From the NCBI GenBank assembly GCA_046330455.1, contig JAXLSU010000001.1, positions 310,001 through 374,000 on the forward strand: a stretch of 64,000 bases of DNA, read 5' to 3'. Below, one piece after another: positions 59,741 to 64,000 of the stretch. Each line of letters opens with the position of its first letter. The stretch's first letter is position 1. The stretch comes from CAVQXR01 sp046330455 (GTDB taxonomy: Bacteria > Actinomycetota > Thermoleophilia > Gaiellales > Gaiellaceae). The notes beneath the pieces are model-generated. The model made no database searches and was not told the DNA's origin. It worked only from the letters and a program-made list of their open reading frames with translations. A program made the position numbers and the translations under genes.

Positions 59741-60826
59741 ATGAGCCCGGACGCGTCCCGCGGGACGGACGGTGGTCGCCGTGCGGTCTCCGTCACCTTC
59801 CGCTCCGTGGTCGAGGAACGGCCCGGGCCGAGGATCCGTGACCTCTTCGAGGCAACCTGGCCCGCCTACCGGGGCTGGTTCCTGCGGGACGGCGAGGAGG
59901 CGCGACCGACCTACTCCGAGTGCGCGCGGGCGCTGAGGACGTTCGTGCCCGAGCTCGTCCCCGCCTACGAGCAGCTCGTCGAGACCTGCGGCGGCGGCGA
60001 TCTGGAGGCACGGTTTCTGAGCCAGTGGCACCCGCCGTCCTTCTTCGCGGCCTGCTCGATGGCGACCTTCACGGCAAACGGGCACCCGGCACTCGTGCGC
60101 AACTACGACTACGTGCCTGCCCTGTGCGAGACGACGCTCCTCACCTCGGCCTTCTCGGGACGCCGGACGAGCGTCATGACCGACTGCCTCTGGGGCGCCC
60201 TCGACGGCGTGAACGAGGACGGCCTCGCGGTCGCGCTCTCCTTCGGCGGACGCCGGGCCGCGGGTCGCGGCTTCGCGATCACGCTGCTGCTCCGCTACCT
60301 GCTCGACACCTGCCGGGACGTGGCCGATGCGCTCGACGCCTGCCAGGCGGTACCCGTCAACCTCGCCTACAACGTCGCGATGGTCGACCGCTCGGGGGCC
60401 GCCGCACTCGTCCAGCTCGCGCCTGACCGGGAGCCGGCCGTCGTCCGCGGGGCCTCGTATGCCGCCAATCGCCAGGGCGCGACCGAGTGGCACGAGCACG
60501 CGGTGATGTCCGAGACCGTGGCGCGCGAGGCGAGGCTGGCCGGCGCGCTCGCGGATCCGGAGCTGACACGGGAGGGTCTCGAGCACGTGTTCCTCACGGA
60601 GCCCGTCTACCGGCCGCTCGCGCGGCACACCTGGGGGACGGTGTACACCGCGTCCTACGATGCGACCGAAGCGGCCGTCAGGCTGCTGTGGCCGGACGAT
60701 GCCTGGGAGATCCGGCTCGACAACCCGCCGCAGGAGACGCGCACGCGGGAGACCGTCTTCGCGCTCCCGCCGCTCCTGGCACGACAGCACGAGATCCCGC
60801 ACGTGCCGCAGGTCATCTTCGCCTGA
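59741..60826 (+). CDS. C45 family Ntn-hydrolase (second copy)
   Basis: Protein of 361 aa of the acyl-CoA:6-APA acyltransferase-like family. The nucleophile candidate is Cys105 in FFAACSMATF, 26 residues before the ...RNYDYVPALCE motif that forms the active site. LNVNEDGL-type sequence (GVNEDGLAVALSFGG) and VPVNLAYNVAMVDRSG follow. It is only distantly similar to the copy at 1655. I start at ATG 59741 because of the -10 box 7 nt before it; ATG 59732 overlaps that box. It is followed 51 bp later by an ATP-grasp gene with its own promoter. A ligase/hydrolase pair acting on the same amide bond is a thought, not a demonstration. Confidence 0.78.
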   Translation: MSPDASRGTDGGRRAVSVTFRSVVEERPGPRIRDLFEATWPAYRGWFLRDGEEARPTYSECARALRTFVPELVPAYEQLVETCGGGDLEARFLSQWHPPSFFAACSMATFTANGHPALVRNYDYVPALCETTLLTSAFSGRRTSVMTDCLWGALDGVNEDGLAVALSFGGRRAAGRGFAITLLLRYLLDTCRDVADALDACQAVPVNLAYNVAMVDRSGAAALVQLAPDREPAVVRGASYAANRQGATEWHEHAVMSETVAREARLAGALADPELTREGLEHVFLTEPVYRPLARHTWGTVYTASYDATEAAVRLLWPDDAWEIRLDNPPQETRTRETVFALPPLLARQHEIPHVPQVIFA

Positions 60827-60865
60827 GCGTCCGGAAACCGGGTTGAAGTCGTGTCCGTGACGGTG

Positions 60866-60871
60866 TAGCGT
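60866..60871 (+). promoter_or_regulatory. -10 box TAGCGT for leaderless ATP-grasp gene
   Basis: TAGCGT ends 6 nt before the GTG at 60878, with no Shine-Dalgarno sequence. Confidence 0.5.
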
Positions 60872-60877
60872 CGCGGT

Positions 60878-62344
60878 GTGGAGACGCCTGGGCAGGTTGC
60901 GCACCGATCCGGCCGGGCGAGCCTGAGCGGGCTGTCCGACGTCTATCGCTTCGCCCGCTCGAGCCCGACTCCCTTCTACTTCGTCTCGCCGACGCCGTAC
61001 AACATCCTCGGCATCGATCAGTGGATCGGCGCGTTCGAGTACGTCGCCTACTTCGACAGCTTCGACGGGCACCACCCACACGTCTTCGTGCCCCGGTACG
61101 AGGGCCAGCGCGAGTTCGCGAGCTTCGAGTCCGTGAACACGTGGCTGCTCGGGCACAAGGACGTCGTCGACCGGGCCCGCTCCCGCGGCGGCGGCAAGGT
61201 CGTGTTCGTCATGTTCGAGGAGGAGACGGAGGAGCTTGCGACCGAGATCGGGCTCGAGGTCGCCCTGCCCGCACGGTCGCTGCGCGAGCACATCGACTCG
61301 AAGATCGTGACGACCCAGCTCGCGAACGAGGCGGGGATCCCCTCGGCGCCGAACATCCTCGCCCGCGCCGAGAGCTACGCGGAGCTGCTCGACCAGGCCC
61401 GGGCCGCCGGGCTCGGTGAGGACCTCGTCGTGCAGACGCCGTACGGCGACTCGGGGCGCACGACGTTCTTCATCTCGAGCGAGGAGCTCTGGGACGGGTG
61501 CGCCGACAAGCTCGCGGGCGAGGAGCTCAAGATCATGCGGCGCATCGAGCACCTGCCCGGCACCCTCGAGGCGTGCGCCACCCGGCACGGGACACTCGTC
61601 GGCCCGATCCAGACCGACCTCACGGGCTACGAGGAGCTGACGCCCTACCGGGGCGGCTGGTGTGGGAACGATCTCTTCCCCGGAGTCTTCGACGAGCCGA
61701 CGCGCGAGGCGATCCGCTCGCTCGCCCGCCGGCTCGGTGAGACCCTGTACGAGCACGGCTACCGCGGGGTCTTCTGCGTCGACTTCCTCGTCGAGACCGG
61801 AACCGGTGAGGTCTACCTCGGGGAGATCAATCCGCGCGTCTCCGGTGCCAGCCCGCTGACGAACCTCATCACCTCGAAGTACGGCGGCGTGCCCCTCTTC
61901 CTCTTCCACTTCCTGGAGTTCATGAACGTCGACTGGGAGGTCGACCTCGCCGCGGTGGAGGATCGCTGGCGGCAGTACGACGAGTGGAGCCAGCTCGTGC
62001 TCAAGCAGACCGAGGATGTCACCGAGGTGATCGTCTCTGCGCCGCCGAGCGGGCTCTGGGAGATGCGCGGCGAACGGCCGGAGTTCGTCGGCCCCGTCAC
62101 GACCTGGCACACGGTCGGGCACGAGGACGAGGCGTTCTACCTCCGCGTCTACGGAGCCGGGGAGTACCGGTACAAGGGGGCCGATCTCGGTGTCATCGTC
62201 ACGCGCGGGCGGATGCAGACGGACGACCGTCGCCTGACCGACCGGGCTCGTCGCTGGGCCGAGGGGATCACGGCGCGCTTCTCCGGCCGGGCCGTCGAGG
62301 AGCTCCCGCCGGTGCCGGAGCCCCTGTTCACGAAGTGGTTCTAG
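60878..62344 (+). CDS. ATP-grasp superfamily ligase, unknown substrate
   Basis: Protein of 488 aa. The N-terminal part (about 1-140) is a pre-ATP-grasp domain. IDSKIVTTQLANEAGIPSAP marks the start of the ATP-binding fold, VVQTPYGDSGRTTFFI is the glycine-rich loop, and the metal site is YLGEINPRVSGASPLT (Glu316-Arg320). A C-terminal domain of about 150 residues follows that I do not recognise. It is similar to biotin carboxylase/carbamoyl-phosphate-type ATP-grasp but without partner domains. It would join a carboxylate to an amine or thiol. GTG start, leaderless. Neighbours are the C45 hydrolase and an LLM oxidoreductase, which do not reveal the product. Confidence 0.82.
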   Translation: METPGQVAHRSGRASLSGLSDVYRFARSSPTPFYFVSPTPYNILGIDQWIGAFEYVAYFDSFDGHHPHVFVPRYEGQREFASFESVNTWLLGHKDVVDRARSRGGGKVVFVMFEEETEELATEIGLEVALPARSLREHIDSKIVTTQLANEAGIPSAPNILARAESYAELLDQARAAGLGEDLVVQTPYGDSGRTTFFISSEELWDGCADKLAGEELKIMRRIEHLPGTLEACATRHGTLVGPIQTDLTGYEELTPYRGGWCGNDLFPGVFDEPTREAIRSLARRLGETLYEHGYRGVFCVDFLVETGTGEVYLGEINPRVSGASPLTNLITSKYGGVPLFLFHFLEFMNVDWEVDLAAVEDRWRQYDEWSQLVLKQTEDVTEVIVSAPPSGLWEMRGERPEFVGPVTTWHTVGHEDEAFYLRVYGAGEYRYKGADLGVIVTRGRMQTDDRRLTDRARRWAEGITARFSGRAVEELPPVPEPLFTKWF

Positions 62345-62421
62345 CGATCCGGCCGTCTCGTACCTGACAGCGCCGCGCGTACCCGTCGGGTACCGGCCGC
62401 AGATGACCGAAGGAGAGGTCG

Positions 62422-63471
62422 ATGAAGCTCAGCTACGCATCGCTGCCAGACCACCCCGTCGCCGAGATCGTCGACACGATCGCGCTCGCCGACGAGCTCG
62501 GCTTCTATGGCGCGTACATGGCCGACGAGACCTACCACAAGGACGGCTGGCTGATCGCGTCGGTGGCCGCGACCCGGACGACGAGGATCCGACTCGGGCC
62601 GTGCGTGACCCACGTGATCCTCAAGGAGCCCACGATCCTCGCCCACACGATCGCGACGCTCGACGAGCTGTCGAACGGCCGGGCCGAGGCCGTCTTCTCG
62701 CTGGGGAACATCGCGATGCTCGAGCAGTACCACGTCGACTGGAGGACCGGCGGCCAGCTCAGGCGCCTGCGTGAGGCCCACCACGTGCTGCGAACGATGC
62801 TCGACGAGGGCAAGATCGATTTCGAGGGCGAGTTCTACCGGTACACGGGCCTATTCACGTCGGCGCGGCCGGTTCAGGAGCACGTGCCGCTGAAGCTCGG
62901 CGCGATGCGCGGCCCGAGGTCGTTCGAGCTCGCCGGCGAGATCTCCGACGGCATGCACCAGGCGCTCGCGTACTCGAAGGAGGCGATGAGCTACGCGAGC
63001 GAGCACGTGCTGCTCGGGGCCGCGCGCGCGGGACGCGACGGCTCGGCACTCGACCTCGGCGCGTGGATGGTGACGTCGATCTCCGAGGACGGTGAGGCCG
63101 CGAAGCAGGCGGCGCGCGTCGTCGTCGCCTTCTACATCCCCGCGATGCCGCGCGAGCAGATCGAACGCCACGGGATCGACCCCGAGAGCGTGCAGCCGAT
63201 CATGGACGCCTTCAACGTCGGCGATGTCGAGAAGGCGGTCGGGCTGACGACGATGGAGCTGACCGAGAAGCTCTCGCTGTCGGGCTCGCCGGAGGAGTGG
63301 ATCGAACGGATCACGGGCGAGGTGATCCCGAGCGGCTTCGACCACATGATCTGCGCCCCGATCGACCCCTACCTCGTCGAGGCCTGGTCGGGCATCGAGG
63401 TCGGGGGCGTTCCGAGCCAGCAGGGCCAGCTGCGCCTGATCCACGACCGGGTGATGCCGGAGGTCGGGTAG
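62422..63471 (+). CDS. LLM-class flavin/F420-dependent oxidoreductase
   Basis: TIM-barrel protein of 349 aa of the luciferase-like monooxygenase group. ALADELGFYGAYMADETYHKDGW and RLGPCVTHVILKEPTILAHTIATLDELSNGRAE are typical of F420-dependent members (methylene-tetrahydromethanopterin reductase-like). It uses F420 or FMN to reduce or oxidise an unknown substrate. The ATG is preceded by AAGGAGAG at good spacing. It lies 77 bp after the ATP-grasp gene on the same strand and may be co-transcribed. Confidence 0.88.
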   Translation: MKLSYASLPDHPVAEIVDTIALADELGFYGAYMADETYHKDGWLIASVAATRTTRIRLGPCVTHVILKEPTILAHTIATLDELSNGRAEAVFSLGNIAMLEQYHVDWRTGGQLRRLREAHHVLRTMLDEGKIDFEGEFYRYTGLFTSARPVQEHVPLKLGAMRGPRSFELAGEISDGMHQALAYSKEAMSYASEHVLLGAARAGRDGSALDLGAWMVTSISEDGEAAKQAARVVVAFYIPAMPREQIERHGIDPESVQPIMDAFNVGDVEKAVGLTTMELTEKLSLSGSPEEWIERITGEVIPSGFDHMICAPIDPYLVEAWSGIEVGGVPSQQGQLRLIHDRVMPEVG

Positions 63472-63492
63472 AGCGGCCGTCCGGGAGGCGGG

Positions 63493-63855
63493 CTACGACC
63501 AGCTCAGCGTCGTCGACGCGAAGAACAGGGCCAGTGCGACGATCCCGACGATCGTCGAGGCCGCGATCGACACCGTCATCGCCCCGAACGTCCGTCGGCG
63601 CGAGACGCCGCCGATCGACAGCGCGACGACGCTGCACCCGGCGCCGAGCAGGCCGAGCACGAAGCCGAGCCCGAGCACGACCGGCCACGGCCCGAGCCCG
63701 TCCTCCGGGCCGAGCGCTGCGCGGCCGAGCCCGAGCCAGGCGCACAGCCCGAGGCAGACGAGGGTGAGCGACAGCCACGCGAGCAGGCGGCTGAGCTGGG
63801 CGATCCGCCGCGGCACGTTGTTCAGCGGCTGGGACGTTCGTCGCTCGGGAAGCAT
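63493..63855 (-). CDS. Small integral membrane protein, unknown
   Basis: Protein of 120 aa with three hydrophobic segments (about residues 22-44, 58-82 and 90-117) and a basic N-terminus. SRRRTFGAM forms a positively charged loop between the second and third. I do not recognise a family; DUF4190-like small membrane proteins have a similar look. Convergent with the LLM gene (21 bp gap). Confidence 0.6.
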   Translation of the reverse strand: MLPERRTSQPLNNVPRRIAQLSRLLAWLSLTLVCLGLCAWLGLGRAALGPEDGLGPWPVVLGLGFVLGLLGAGCSVVALSIGGVSRRRTFGAMTVSIAASTIVGIVALALFFASTTLSWS

Positions 63856-63938
63856 CTCACCTTGTCCTTCGGCAGGATCGGCCCGTCGGTCATCCCGAAT
63901 CCGGGGGATCTCCTCGCGGCGGCGGGAAGACCCGCGGG

Positions 63939-64000
63939 TCAGTCGAGGATGCGCTCGAGACGGACGAGCTTGAAGTTCTGGTTGGCGTCGTCGTTGTCCC
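63939..64000 (-). CDS. C-terminal end of an unknown gene (cut by window edge)
   Basis: A minus-strand reading frame enters from the right edge and ends in TGA at 63939. Its last 19 residues read DNDDANQNFKLVRLERILD. The composition suggests real coding, but the family cannot be told. A palindrome GACCCGCGGGTC (63929-63940) covers the stop region. Confidence 0.4.
   Translation of the reverse strand, partial: DNDDANQNFKLVRLERILD

Overview
This 64 kb window is a dense, high-GC stretch of bacterial chromosome with about 59 protein genes, two of them cut by the window edges. I saw no rRNA, tRNA, CRISPR array, prophage or replication origin. GTG starts are common, TTG starts occur twice, and many genes look leaderless: a TANNNT -10 box sits 6-9 nt before the start codon. 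A bacterial-type giant NAD-glutamate dehydrogenase, several TetR regulators, an LLM (F420/FMN-type) oxidoreductase and many acyl-CoA and amine/amide enzymes also occur. Together these suggest a soil actinobacterium, most likely of the Thermoleophilia (Gaiellales/Solirubrobacterales) type. That placement is inference; there is no marker gene in the window.

Layout. 1-4.6 kb: acyl-CoA dehydrogenase plus MaoC hydratase (minus), then a C45 Ntn-hydrolase, a 2-hydroxyacid dehydrogenase and a short FAD amine oxidase (plus). 4.6-9.5 kb: a polyamine-type ABC importer operon potA-potD-potB-potC plus a small lipoprotein (minus). 9.6-14.3 kb: TetR regulator, YtcJ-like amidohydrolase, a 126-bp tandem repeat, a histone-deacetylase/acetylpolyamine-amidohydrolase homologue and a divergent arginine-deiminase-fold hydrolase. 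14.4-20.9 kb: methyltransferase/TetR pair with a clear operator, GNAT, M24 creatinase-like hydrolase, then amidase-cupin-FAD oxidase. 20.9-27.1 kb: class III aminotransferase plus NAD-glutamate dehydrogenase. 27.3-33.7 kb: two enoyl-CoA hydratases, a trimethylamine-dehydrogenase-family flavoprotein, an ADP-forming acyl-CoA synthetase and a thioesterase. 33.7-34.9 kb: an intact IS630 element lying exactly in a shared stop codon. 35-39 kb: zinc alcohol dehydrogenase, M20 peptidase, acyl-CoA dehydrogenase. 39-42 kb: ArsR-DUF2892-MMPL operon with a textbook promoter/operator, then about 670 bp of structured non-coding DNA. 42.6-46.6 kb: acyl-CoA dehydrogenase, ADP-forming acyl-CoA synthetase and DECR-like SDR as one overlapping operon. 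46.6-54.1 kb: MFS, cupin, SDR, M28 peptidase, two tandem EamA transporters, PuuD-like glutamine amidotransferase, NTF2-like protein. 54.3-58.2 kb: an Fe-S/FAD oxidoreductase pair with a small unknown partner, then an SDR. 58.2-64 kb: amidase, a second C45 Ntn-hydrolase, an orphan ATP-grasp ligase, an LLM oxidoreductase, a small membrane protein and the end of an unknown gene.

How the genes fit together. The recurring theme is uptake and breakdown of nitrogenous small molecules. There are a polyamine-type importer, deacetylase-like and guanidine-hydrolase-like enzymes, amidases, amine oxidases, an amine dehydrogenase and a PuuD homologue. A transaminase feeds glutamate to an adjacent NAD-glutamate dehydrogenase. 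Carbon skeletons would enter several beta-oxidation-type modules ending in ADP-forming CoA ligases. No classic defence, secretion or RiPP system is visible. The least understood parts are the C45/ATP-grasp neighbourhood, the 126-bp repeat, the large non-coding block and the small third gene of the Fe-S/FAD operon.
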